From Rhodothermales bacterium (GTDB taxonomy: Bacteria > Bacteroidota > Rhodothermia > Rhodothermales > UBA10348), in contig JAEPNP010000001.1 of the NCBI GenBank assembly GCA_017643395.1, positions 1,353,501 through 1,417,500 on the forward strand: 64,000 bases of DNA. Direction: 5' to 3'. Positions 17,209 to 25,835 of this stretch are shown piece after piece (position 1 is the stretch's first letter; every line of letters begins with the position of its first letter). A model generated the notes under the pieces. The model was not told the origin of the DNA. It worked only from the letters and a program-made list of their open reading frames with translations, and did not search any database. A program made the translations under genes and the position numbers.

Positions 17209-18284
17209 GCGACGCGCAGGTTGCGGTAGGTGCGCATGCTCCAGAGGATCTCGCGCACCAACACGGCCAATGTGGTGGTCAGCGGGATGGCCACGAGCAT
17301 GCCAAGAATGCCGGCCAGTTGGGCGCCGATCAGGACAACAAACAGAATCACCAGTGGATGAGCGCGCGCGGCTTTCGAGAAAATCAGCGGCTGCAGCACG
17401 AGGTTGTCCGTGAGCTGCGTGATGCCCATCGCAATCAATACGCCGAGGAAGAGCGAGAAATCTCCAGTCTGGGAGATTCCCACCACGGCTCCGGCCAGAA
17501 GGCCGATAATCGGGCCGAAGTAGGGAATCGTATTGGCCAGTCCGGCGAAGATGCCGACCGCCAGCGCGTAGTCGAGGCCGACGACCCACAGAAGCAGCGT
17601 GGCGATGGATGCAATCGAGAGGCTCTGCAGAAACAGCGCTCGGAAGTAGCGGCCGATGCTGGTTTCCACCTTCTCGACGATGCCGAGTGAGATCTCGAAG
17701 TACTTGTTCGGGATCATCTGCAGCAGGCTGGAGCGAATCCTCGAGCCGTCCTTCAGGAAGAAGAAGGCCACGAAGGGAATCACCAGCACGGCGTAGAAGA
17801 TGTTGGCGAACAGGTCGAGAACGCTGCCGGCCATAGCCGTCAACCGATCCTCCTGTACCAGCGTATCGATGGCCGAGAACATGCCGTCCCGGACTCGCTG
17901 GGCGTCCACCGGGAGCCAGAGGGCGATGCGCTCGGCGACCGTGCGGGCCACGTTGTCAGGACTGAGCGTCTGCGATACCTCGGTGATCTGGCCGGCTGCA
18001 AATGGCACGAGGTACGTGAGCAGAAGCCCGACCAGCCCGAGAAACGAAACGAACGTCAGTACAAGCGACGCGCCTGACGAAAACCCGAAGCTCTGCACCC
18101 AGTCCTTCAGCGGGCGCATGATGTATGCGAGGGCGATTCCGATGACCAGATAGACCAGCAAGCGGGCGAAGTACCAGGCCAGCAGCAGCGCGCCGATGCC
18201 CAGGACGGCATACACCACCCACCGCACTACACGCTCGGGCGTGATGCGGGAAACTGCCGTTGGCGTGGCCTGCTCAGGAATCAT
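17205..18284 (-). CDS. AI-2E family permease
   Basis: This 359-aa integral membrane protein has about eight hydrophobic segments and the PFVAFFFLKDG, GLANTIPYFGPIIG and LVILFVVLIGAQLAGILG motifs of the AI-2E (PerM/TqsA) family. Members export autoinducer-2 or, in other branches, act as ion antiporters, so the substrate is open. The start at 18284 avoids overlapping recX; the open frame continues upstream to 18338. The gene is coupled to the PNP gene by a GTGA overlap. Confidence 0.82.
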   Translation of the reverse strand: MIPEQATPTAVSRITPERVVRWVVYAVLGIGALLLAWYFARLLVYLVIGIALAYIMRPLKDWVQSFGFSSGASLVLTFVSFLGLVGLLLTYLVPFAAGQITEVSQTLSPDNVARTVAERIALWLPVDAQRVRDGMFSAIDTLVQEDRLTAMAGSVLDLFANIFYAVLVIPFVAFFFLKDGSRIRSSLLQMIPNKYFEISLGIVEKVETSIGRYFRALFLQSLSIASIATLLLWVVGLDYALAVGIFAGLANTIPYFGPIIGLLAGAVVGISQTGDFSLFLGVLIAMGITQLTDNLVLQPLIFSKAARAHPLVILFVVLIGAQLAGILGMLVAIPLTTTLAVLVREILWSMRTYRNLRVA

Positions 18285-18297
18285 GGCACTCAAACGG

Positions 18298-19008
18298 TCA
18301 GGTGGCCTCCCGGAGTTCCGAAGCGGCCTCCCGCTCACCCGGTTCCTTGAGGCGAGCCAGAGCGTCGCGGATGGCCTCCGGCGAGAATCCGCGCCTTGCC
18401 AGGTGAGCGTAGAGTCGCTGCCTGCGTTTCATGGGCTGAAGGGACGCCGGCAGCGCACGGTCTCGCTTTTCGGCCGCGGCCAGGGCATGAGCCCCTTCAT
18501 CCTGGTCTGCCCGGGCCTCCTGGATTACCTGCTCTGCCAGGTCAGCCGCAATCCCCTTCTTCCGCAAATCGGCCATCACCCTTCGCGGTCCGTGTCGCCC
18601 GGACAGGAGACGCTCCCGCGCGAATGCCCTGGCAAAATCCGCATCGTTCAGGTAGCCGAGTGACCGCATGCGCTCGACGGCCAGTTCGATCGCGGGCTCG
18701 CCGAAGTCAGCCATGCGCAGCCGGCGACGGATCTCCGTTTCCGTACGCGGACGATGGGCCAGCAGGCCCAGTGCACGCTGGCGGGCCCTGAAGGACTCGT
18801 CTGCCGCAAGGCACCGGTCCAGCAGTTCCTGATCGAGGACCTGACCCGTGTGGATGCGGAGCTCGAAGGCCGCATCGACCGGCATGCCGAATGAGAACGA
18901 TCCGTCCACATACACCGACAGGCGGTTCGCATCGCGCACCTGCACGGACGTGCCGGTCACGGTGCCCGGGACGGGGTCTGGGCGTTCTTTGCGCGCACGT
19001 CGGTTCAT
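18298..19008 (-). CDS. recX: Regulatory protein RecX
   Basis: The 236-aa protein has three-helix repeats typical of RecX: ALGLLAHRPRTETEIRRRL, LGYLNDADFARAFARERL and GPRRVMADLRKKGI, then RLYAHLARRGFSPEAI. RecX binds RecA filaments and limits recombination. The N-terminal 50 or so residues (beta-rich, YVDGSFSFGMP) are the usual extension in Bacteroidota. recA is not adjacent. Its start overlaps the stop of the DUF4249 gene by four bases (ATGA), although the two functions look unrelated. Confidence 0.88.
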   Translation of the reverse strand: MNRRARKERPDPVPGTVTGTSVQVRDANRLSVYVDGSFSFGMPVDAAFELRIHTGQVLDQELLDRCLAADESFRARQRALGLLAHRPRTETEIRRRLRMADFGEPAIELAVERMRSLGYLNDADFARAFARERLLSGRHGPRRVMADLRKKGIAADLAEQVIQEARADQDEGAHALAAAEKRDRALPASLQPMKRRQRLYAHLARRGFSPEAIRDALARLKEPGEREAASELREAT

Positions 19009-19853
19009 CGCACGTAGACGCGTGTCGAGTCCAGTGCGATCCCGGTGATGATGCCAGCACCGCCCAGTACATTTCCTTCCGGCTCACGCCGATCGGCCTG
19101 GTCGCGCGACAGGGCGAACCGTGCATAGTCGACCGTGCCTCGCACGGCGGCGACGCGAATCTGGTGCTCAGGCATCGGATCTTCCCGGCCGGCTACTGGC
19201 ACGGCATAGATACCGGTCCAGCTGAGTGCCTGGCCGGCGGGCTCTTCGAGCACCGACCGGGGGCGCAAAAAGAAATCAATCAGGCTGCTGGAGAACGCCG
19301 CTTCCGGCTGAATGCTGGTTTCCACCCAGAAATTTCCTGCGAGAGCGGGAGGGGCCTGCCACCAGACGGTGACTTCCACCGGATAGATGAATCCTGAACG
19401 TGCTGGCAGCGCCAGACTGTCCAGTCCGACAACCAGCGAATCAAGCAGGACCGCGGCGATCGGCTCTGCCGGCGTGTTCACCCGCACGCTGTCGAGCCGC
19501 AAGCGGGGTGGCACCTCCCCCGATGCCCGCGCCGTGCGGCCCTCTGCAGTCACCTGCACCGAGAACCCATCGCCCGTTTGCACGACCGTTGAATCCAGCG
19601 GCAGGTACCATCCGGGCGCCTGTTCCGCAAACGACACGATCCTGCCGTTGATGATCGTCGACACAGAGGCGCCCGCGACGGGCTCAGGAGACCGGTCGGC
19701 GCGCAGTGGGACCGACCGCGAGACCCGAATCCCCGGCAGGGGCTGCCCGGGCTGCACGTAGCCCTCCAGAACCAGAGCCTCCGGCTGGGAAGGGACCGTA
19801 TCGCAGGCCACGACGGCGGTCAGTGCGAGCAGTATGATCAGAGCGCGCGTCAC
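19005..19853 (-). CDS. DUF4249-type lipoprotein
   Basis: The 282-aa product has a lipoprotein signal with Cys17 in the lipobox (TAVVAC), then an Ig-like beta domain (LVLEGYVQPGQPLPGIRVSRSVPL, VAGASVSTIINGRIVSF) that matches the DUF4249 pattern. Such lipoproteins regularly pair with TonB receptors that carry a carboxypeptidase-like N-terminal domain, and here it overlaps the receptor stop by ATGA. I infer an outer-membrane partner of that receptor, analogous to SusD-type lids in position only. No ligand can be named. Confidence 0.78.
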   Translation of the reverse strand: MTRALIILLALTAVVACDTVPSQPEALVLEGYVQPGQPLPGIRVSRSVPLRADRSPEPVAGASVSTIINGRIVSFAEQAPGWYLPLDSTVVQTGDGFSVQVTAEGRTARASGEVPPRLRLDSVRVNTPAEPIAAVLLDSLVVGLDSLALPARSGFIYPVEVTVWWQAPPALAGNFWVETSIQPEAAFSSSLIDFFLRPRSVLEEPAGQALSWTGIYAVPVAGREDPMPEHQIRVAAVRGTVDYARFALSRDQADRREPEGNVLGGAGIITGIALDSTRVYVR

Positions 19854-22474
19854 AGGTCCAGGCGAAGTTCAAAGAGCGGCAGGATCGGCAGCCCTCGCTG
19901 ATTGCGTGTCACAACACGGCTGCCCTCTGGCTCATAGAACCTGTCGATCACGTTGCGATGGTTGAGCACATTGTATAGCTGCAATCGCACGTGCCAGGCC
20001 GCGTCCAGCCAGCGAAAGTCCCGTGCCGCCGAGATGTCGATGCGCCCGTACGCAGGCAGACGTCCGTTGTGCACGGTCGGGCGATAGAGGTAGGTGACAG
20101 GCTCCTGGTCCAGGGGTCCACTCAGTTCATACCGGGCTTCCGGCACCGTAATCGGGTACCCGGACCGCAGTACCGCGGCGCCTCCCAGGGACCACGCTCC
20201 CCATCGTCTCTCCACGTACAGCCTGCCCGCCAGAGGCACGTCGAACCGCGTGGGCCGGAAGGGCTGATTGCCCGTTTCAGGCCTGGCATCGGAGCGCTCG
20301 GCCGTTAGCGAGAGCTGAGACATCCAGCGCCGACCCGCATGCCCGAGCCCGGCCTCCACACCGAAGGCGCGGGCCTCTCCCGGTTCGTACTGGCCGAGCA
20401 GGGTGCCCACTTCGATGCCCGGTCCGGACAGATCGTCCTTGGACTGGAAGACATCGCGCGGAAGCAGCACGCGGTGCTGGCGCCGGAGATATCCGCCCAG
20501 CCGGATCGTGTAGGCCCGCGGCCGAGTCTCCAGCCCGACGGCCCACTCGGTGCCCCTGGCGGGATCTGCCGACCGTGACGACGGAATCCAGCGGCTGCTG
20601 ACGATGTCGTACAGGAACGAGTGCCGGTCTCGAATGCGATGGAGGTACTGGTAACTGCGCGTGAACGAACCTCGGGCAAGCAGCAATCGCGGGTGAAGCG
20701 TCCACTGAGCGCTGAGGCGGGGTTCGAGCCGGATCTGCCGGTCCGAACCAAATGCCACCGCGCGCAGACCGGCCAGAACCTCCAGGTGTCGGCTCGGCCG
20801 CCAGGTGTCCTGCGCATAACCGGACAACTCCACGGAGCGCACATTGCTTTCCTCCTGAAGGCGCTCAAACAGGTCGGGGTTGTACCGGATGAGTGCATCC
20901 ACGTCCGAGTCGAATTCCCGAGAGACGGCCTGCCAGCCCATACGGAACTCGTGGCGGTCCGACCGGAAATAATCCATGTCCACGCGCAGTCCCGCGTCAC
21001 GGATGTCGACACCATACGTGGAGCGCACATCGGAGGCGAGCGTAGGTCGCAGGTACGCTCCCTCCCGGGCCTGATACCTGGAATCGTAGCTGGTGGCGGT
21101 GAGGTACCAGCGCGTTGAGAGCAGTCGCTCATAGCGCACGCTGACCACACGGTTGCGCCACCATTCGCTGACTTCAAACAGCAGATCGGTGGGTCGAAGC
21201 CAGGAACTGAGATCCAGCGACACGTCGAAAGGCAGGCGGAGATCGAGATCATCCCGCCCCCGGTAGGAGGTAATCGAAACCCGACTCAGGTCATCCGGAC
21301 GAAAAACGAGCTTTGCGGTCCAGTCGTAGAAGTAGTAGCCGGTCTTGAGTGTGTCCTTTCTACCGAGGTCGTCCTCCACGGGGTGCTCTCTGCCAATGAG
21401 ACGATCCACATACGACCTCCGGCCTCCGAGCATGAACGAGGCGCGCTCCGACAGTGGTGCTTCTATGAGAAACCGTGCGGAGTGTGTATTGACGGCACCT
21501 GAGGCTCGGGGCTCGGGTCCGCGACCGTCAGACAGTTCCGCATCGAGCACGGCCGACAGGCGGCCACCGAATTCTGCCGGAAATGCGCCTCGAAACACAC
21601 GCACGGATCGAAAGGTCTCGGTTTGGAAGGTGGAGATCAGACTGAAGGCGTGCCACGGGTGGTACACCGGGGCCCCGTCCAGGAGATAGAGGTTCTGATC
21701 CGGTCCTGCGCCACGCACCAGCAGTCCGCCGGTCACTTCACCGGCACGCCGGATGCCGGGCATCCAGGTCAGTGCCTCCAGCAAATCCTGTCCGCCCAGG
21801 CTTGCCGGCAGACGTTCCAGACGGGCGATGGGCGGCGCGACCATGCCCGGCAACGGAGTGCGATCCCCGGGGCGGGGTTCACTGGATTCGACCAGGACAT
21901 CCTGTGCCGACACCGCTTCGGTGCGAAGTCGGATCGCGGCCGGCCGATCACTGGCCGCAATCAGCGTATCGAGCGGGGCGAACCCGAGGAACGAGATGCG
22001 CACTCGGTGCAATCCACTGCGCATGTCCGGAAAGGTGAAGAAGCCGGTGCGATTGGTGATCGCTCCCCTGCTCAGGTCGGTGAGAAACACGTGCGCGCCT
22101 GCAAGGGGCAGGCCCGAATCGTCGCTGACCAGTCCTGAGACCGTGCGCCGCCGGATGGGCTCGGCGGCTTCGACGATCACAATCTGGCCTGGGCGGGTCG
22201 TGCGGGCGTCCAGCCCGGTACCACGCAGGAGGCAGCGCAGGGCGTTGAGTGCACTCGGTCCGGTGTAGGCACAGCTGATCGTGACATTCTGGACCAGGCT
22301 TTGCGCATAAACCAGGTCTACCGAGGTCTGACCGGCCAGGCGCACCAGCGCTTCAGCCAGCGGCGTCGTCGTTTCCTGCAGGCGGATCTCCTGGGCCTGC
22401 GCAGGCGCGGCCATGGCACCCAGGAGCGCCATGATTACGATCAGAATGCAATTGCGGCCCGCCTCATGCCCCAT
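19850..22474 (-). CDS. TonB-dependent receptor with STN signalling domain
   Basis: This 874-aa outer-membrane receptor has a signal peptide (1-27), an STN domain (about 46-102) that in FecA-type receptors contacts a FecR anti-sigma, a carboxypeptidase-regulatory-like domain (about 110-190, VSGLVSDDSGLPLAGAHVF), a plug (about 230-330, GGLLVRGAGPDQNLYLLDGAP) and a barrel ending in FELRLDL. FecR and an ECF sigma lie directly upstream and a DUF4249 lipoprotein downstream, so it is probably both the importer and the sensor of the cassette. The substrate is unknown. Confidence 0.9.
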   Translation of the reverse strand: MGHEAGRNCILIVIMALLGAMAAPAQAQEIRLQETTTPLAEALVRLAGQTSVDLVYAQSLVQNVTISCAYTGPSALNALRCLLRGTGLDARTTRPGQIVIVEAAEPIRRRTVSGLVSDDSGLPLAGAHVFLTDLSRGAITNRTGFFTFPDMRSGLHRVRISFLGFAPLDTLIAASDRPAAIRLRTEAVSAQDVLVESSEPRPGDRTPLPGMVAPPIARLERLPASLGGQDLLEALTWMPGIRRAGEVTGGLLVRGAGPDQNLYLLDGAPVYHPWHAFSLISTFQTETFRSVRVFRGAFPAEFGGRLSAVLDAELSDGRGPEPRASGAVNTHSARFLIEAPLSERASFMLGGRRSYVDRLIGREHPVEDDLGRKDTLKTGYYFYDWTAKLVFRPDDLSRVSITSYRGRDDLDLRLPFDVSLDLSSWLRPTDLLFEVSEWWRNRVVSVRYERLLSTRWYLTATSYDSRYQAREGAYLRPTLASDVRSTYGVDIRDAGLRVDMDYFRSDRHEFRMGWQAVSREFDSDVDALIRYNPDLFERLQEESNVRSVELSGYAQDTWRPSRHLEVLAGLRAVAFGSDRQIRLEPRLSAQWTLHPRLLLARGSFTRSYQYLHRIRDRHSFLYDIVSSRWIPSSRSADPARGTEWAVGLETRPRAYTIRLGGYLRRQHRVLLPRDVFQSKDDLSGPGIEVGTLLGQYEPGEARAFGVEAGLGHAGRRWMSQLSLTAERSDARPETGNQPFRPTRFDVPLAGRLYVERRWGAWSLGGAAVLRSGYPITVPEARYELSGPLDQEPVTYLYRPTVHNGRLPAYGRIDISAARDFRWLDAAWHVRLQLYNVLNHRNVIDRFYEPEGSRVVTRNQRGLPILPLFELRLDL

Positions 22475-22543
22475 GGGCGGAAGATAGGGGTGGCTGCCGG
22501 CTCTGACGTGTTATGAAACGCTCGGCGGCGTTCCCGCGCGAGC

Positions 22544-23599
22544 CTACTGCGCGACCAGCAGGAGGCGGCCGTCTTCTGACTGGTTCACAGTGGCACCGAG
22601 TGCGGCTGCAAGAATGTCCAGGACTTCCCGCGTGGTCTGCTGTGGCTCAAACGTGCCGGTGACCAGCTGCGTCTCCAGACCCCGGTCCAGCTCAACCACC
22701 GTCCCGCGTCGGGCCTCGAGCACATCGACCACCTGCTGCATGCTGCTCTCCCGAAACACAAGCAGATCCGACCAGGAGAGCTCCTCGCTGACGTCCACGG
22801 GCGCCGGATTCTCAGGAAGCCCTTCAGTAACAACGGTGCGTTCGCCGGGCTCGAGCACGACGACGGCGTTCCGGTTTGTGCGTGATGCCACGGCGACGCG
22901 GCCGGAGACCAGCGTTACCTCGGTGGCCTCGGCCGTGCTCTCGACTCCGAAGCGGGTGCCGAGCACCGTAGTCACTGCCGTGGCCGTCTCAACCGCAAAT
23001 CGTCGGGTTTCCTCGGCGACATCGAACCAGGCGTGCCCATTCAGGCGCACCAGGCGGTCGAAGTCAGAGCCTTCAGCAAACGTGAGGGAGGCGCCGGGGG
23101 AGAGTCGTACCTCCGTGCCGTCGTGCAGCCGAACCACTTCATACGCTGCGACCGGGGCGGTCACAGTGGTTCGTTGCACCTCACCCATGATGGTGAGATA
23201 GAAGATCCCGGCCAGCACCAGCGCCGAAGCGCCGAGGCCGATGCGCGCAGGCCAGCGCATCAGGGAGCGGCGAGACGAGCGCACGCCACGACGGTTCTTG
23301 CCCAGGTCCGCCGGCCACATGCTGTTGAACAGCCGGATGTCCTCCTGCAGCTGGTCACAGGCGGCATCGAGTCCGGGGTGAAGGGAGCGTGCTTCGTCGA
23401 AGGCCGTCCGCCCCTGCTCGAGGTGACCGCGCTCTTCGGGTGTCATCGCTTCCTGCTCACCGGCAGCATCAAGCGCAGCGAGCACAAGCATACCGTCGCC
23501 CGCGGCCGCTTCCATGCGGTCACGCAGCGCATCGGTGAACTCCGCCAGAAGGGCGGAATCACGCGCGTTCAGCTCGTTCTCAGGGTGCGTCTTGTGCAA
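22544..23599 (-). CDS. FecR-family anti-sigma/sigma regulator
   Basis: The 351-aa protein has a long cytoplasmic N-terminus (about 1-118), one membrane helix (about 119-138, ALVLAGIFYLTIMG), a periplasmic FecR domain (about 148-245, RLHDGTEVRLSPGASLTF) and a C-terminal STN-like/DUF4974 region (about 268-345). In the Fec paradigm it relays a receptor signal across the inner membrane to the sigma factor. It lies 24 bases after the sigma gene and 69 bases before the receptor. The cytoplasmic part is longer than in short FecR proteins and lacks a clear zinc-finger ZAS motif. Confidence 0.88.
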   Translation of the reverse strand: MHKTHPENELNARDSALLAEFTDALRDRMEAAAGDGMLVLAALDAAGEQEAMTPEERGHLEQGRTAFDEARSLHPGLDAACDQLQEDIRLFNSMWPADLGKNRRGVRSSRRSLMRWPARIGLGASALVLAGIFYLTIMGEVQRTTVTAPVAAYEVVRLHDGTEVRLSPGASLTFAEGSDFDRLVRLNGHAWFDVAEETRRFAVETATAVTTVLGTRFGVESTAEATEVTLVSGRVAVASRTNRNAVVVLEPGERTVVTEGLPENPAPVDVSEELSWSDLLVFRESSMQQVVDVLEARRGTVVELDRGLETQLVTGTFEPQQTTREVLDILAAALGATVNQSEDGRLLLVAQ

Positions 23600-23623
23600 T
23601 GTCCGTGATGTGGGCGGTCCCCA

Positions 23624-24256
23624 TCAGATCTCTAGCCGCATGACAGTGGCAAAAAGTAACAGTGCAAATGAAAGACCGGTCAGCAGCTGAACAAGCAGTC
23701 CGGCCGGAAGGAGCCAGGCTACCGCCGAGGCCAGGATGGCGCGCATTTTCTCCAGGGCGCGCTTGACCTGCATCTTGACCGCCGCTTCGGTGGTGTCCAC
23801 CATGCCGGCGATCTCCTCGTACCGGTAACCAAGCGCTTTCAGTTCGATGATTTTGCGCGCCTTGGGCGTGAGCACAGACAGGGCGCGGTCCAGATCCAGC
23901 TGTACGCCGGACGTCTCCGGCCGTACAGAGGGCTCCGGCAGATCTTCCAGCACCGTAGCCTCTCGACTTCCGTAACGCCCGCGGTACAGATCCTGCAATT
24001 CGAAGAGTGCCGCCTTCAATGTGAAACCGCGGATGCGGTGTCCGTCCTGCACATCTGCCAGACCGCGAAAGACTCGAAGCAGCGTATTCTGCACGAGGTC
24101 ATCCAGCTCGGCGTGATCGCCGACACGTCGTCGGAAATAGGACCGGATTACCGGTTCCAGGGAGGTCAGCAGCGTTGCCTCGGCATCCCGATCCCCTTTA
24201 CGTGCTCGGTCCACCAGGCGCGCAAGCGCGGCATTGGTCTGCGGACGTGAGGCCAT
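23624..24256 (-). CDS. ECF sigma factor with C-terminal membrane segment
   Basis: The 210-aa product has sigma region 2 (about 22-90, with AELDDLVQNTLLRVFR) and region 4 (about 121-172, TPKARKIIELKALGYRYEEIAGMVDT then AAVKMQVKRALEKMR). Unlike normal ECF factors it continues into a strongly hydrophobic tail of about 30 residues (175-206, WLLPAGLLVQLLTGLSFALLLF). The ATG at 24256 overlaps the methyltransferase stop (ATGA). The longer upstream frame is an out-of-frame shadow of that gene. The downstream FecR and STN receptor make it the output of a surface-signalling system. The tail suggests anchoring to the membrane until released. Confidence 0.87.
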   Translation of the reverse strand: MASRPQTNAALARLVDRARKGDRDAEATLLTSLEPVIRSYFRRRVGDHAELDDLVQNTLLRVFRGLADVQDGHRIRGFTLKAALFELQDLYRGRYGSREATVLEDLPEPSVRPETSGVQLDLDRALSVLTPKARKIIELKALGYRYEEIAGMVDTTEAAVKMQVKRALEKMRAILASAVAWLLPAGLLVQLLTGLSFALLLFATVMRLEI

Positions 24257-24990
24257 CAGGAGTGAAGGTCGGGAGGGATGGGGCGTGCCACGGCCAACAG
24301 CGAGACGCCGGCGGGCAGGTCGAAACGCGCCAGTAGACGGGACTCCGACGCCAGCAGTTTCATCAGCATGCGGTTGATGCGATGCGCGGGCAGCCCGGTG
24401 CCTGCGTGGTCCTGTCCTACGAAGCGCCCGAGCACGCGCACCACGGCCACCAGTGGGAGAAGCCACATATTGAACGCACTGATCCGCTGAACGTGCAGGC
24501 CGCCCGCTTCGAGCACCTGCCGCAGCGTGCGGCGCGTGTACCTGCGAAAGTGCCCGTTTCGCGTGTCGTGTGCACTCCACAACCACGGGCCGGCGGGCAC
24601 CGTGACGACAACAACTCCGTCGGCGCGGCAGGCGCGGGCGAGACCGCGCACGGCAGCCTCGTCGTCTTCGATGTGCTCGATCACATCCAGCGCCAACACG
24701 GCGCCATACCGACCCGGCTCTACCGGCAGATCCGGCAGGGCCCCATCGACTACCTCTGCGGTGCGGCGAGCTCCGGCACGCGCCCGATCCTGGGGGTCGG
24801 GCTCCACGCCCGTCACCGGCCCGAAATCGGCCAGCATGTCCAGGTTGGCTCCGTTGCCGCATCCAACTTCCAGCAAAGGTCCGCGCACCTCGAGGCCACG
24901 GAGGATGCCGGCGAGAATGCGTCGCCGGCCCTCAAACCACCAGTGACGGTCCTCGGCCTGCGCGAGGGCGTCCCGCAGTGCCTTGTCCAT
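24256..24990 (-). CDS. Class I SAM-dependent methyltransferase
   Basis: This 244-aa protein has motif I LLEVGCGNG (39-47), an acidic loop and post-I (VTGVEPDP), and GAVLALDVIEHIEDD, a set shared by UbiE/COQ5-like and other small-molecule methyltransferases. An N-terminal HWWFEGRRRIL segment recurs in methyltransferases of cell-surface glycan clusters. The methyl acceptor cannot be told. It is coupled to pheA upstream (one-base overlap) and to the sigma gene downstream. Confidence 0.75.
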   Translation of the reverse strand: MDKALRDALAQAEDRHWWFEGRRRILAGILRGLEVRGPLLEVGCGNGANLDMLADFGPVTGVEPDPQDRARAGARRTAEVVDGALPDLPVEPGRYGAVLALDVIEHIEDDEAAVRGLARACRADGVVVVTVPAGPWLWSAHDTRNGHFRRYTRRTLRQVLEAGGLHVQRISAFNMWLLPLVAVVRVLGRFVGQDHAGTGLPAHRINRMLMKLLASESRLLARFDLPAGVSLLAVARPIPPDLHS

Positions 24991-25835
24991 CAGCCGGCCG
25001 GCCGGCGCTCGTAGGAGCCGAGCACCTTCACAAAAGCGGCGATCTCCTGCAGATGGCCGATGGCGTTGCTGACGGTTTCGTCCGCCACAGAGCCCGCCAG
25101 ATCCAGGTAAAAGATGTACTTGCCCGGACTGCCTACAAGCGGGCGGCTTTCGATCTTGAAGAGATCGATGTCCCGCAAGGCGAAGACGGCCAGACTCTTG
25201 AAGAGCACGCCTGGAATGTTGTTGCCCGGCACGTAGAGCACGGACGTCTTGGGATCAGACAGCCTTCGCCCATCGCCCGCCTCCCGCTCCAGGGCCAAAA
25301 ACCGCGTATAGTTGTTGGGATTGCTCTCAATGCCCGAAGCAAGCGTCGTCAGGCCGTATTCGCGGGCGGCGCTTTCGCTGGCGACGGCCGCCTGGGCAGG
25401 CTGTGCATCCTGGGCCACGCGCTTGGCGGCACCGGCCGTGTCGTAGGCGGGCACGGCCTCCGCATGAGGGAGCTCCCGTTTCAGGAAGTCTCGGCATTGG
25501 CCCAGCGCCTGAGGATGGGAGAGCACCGTGCGCACCTGGTCAACTGTGGTCCCGGGAATCCCGAGCAGGTGGTGCCTGATGCGCAGTTGCCATTCGGCAC
25601 GGATATGCACATCGTGGTCGCGCAGCAGGTCGTAGTTCGCGTGCACACTGCCGTGCAGCGAGTTTTCGATGGGCACGACCGCGGCGTGCACGGCTTCGCC
25701 TTCCAGGGCCTCGAACACCGCGTCGAAACTTGCACACGGCACGAGGGCCGCGCCGGGATAGAGCTTCAGCGCCGCCTCCTCGGAATATGCTCCGATCTCC
25801 CCCTGGAACGCTATGCGTCGCCCGGCGCCCATCAC
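24990..25835 (-). CDS. pheA: Prephenate dehydratase
   Basis: The 281-aa product has the catalytic PDT domain (about 6-185: IAFQGEIGAYSE, VVPIENSLHGSV, the conserved NYTRFLAL) and a C-terminal ACT domain (about 197-275) with the ESRP regulatory motif for phenylalanine feedback. It converts prephenate to phenylpyruvate. There is no fused chorismate mutase, as in most non-enterobacterial versions. It overlaps the argS stop by ATGA. Confidence 0.95.
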   Translation of the reverse strand: MMGAGRRIAFQGEIGAYSEEAALKLYPGAALVPCASFDAVFEALEGEAVHAAVVPIENSLHGSVHANYDLLRDHDVHIRAEWQLRIRHHLLGIPGTTVDQVRTVLSHPQALGQCRDFLKRELPHAEAVPAYDTAGAAKRVAQDAQPAQAAVASESAAREYGLTTLASGIESNPNNYTRFLALEREAGDGRRLSDPKTSVLYVPGNNIPGVLFKSLAVFALRDIDLFKIESRPLVGSPGKYIFYLDLAGSVADETVSNAIGHLQEIAAFVKVLGSYERRPAG

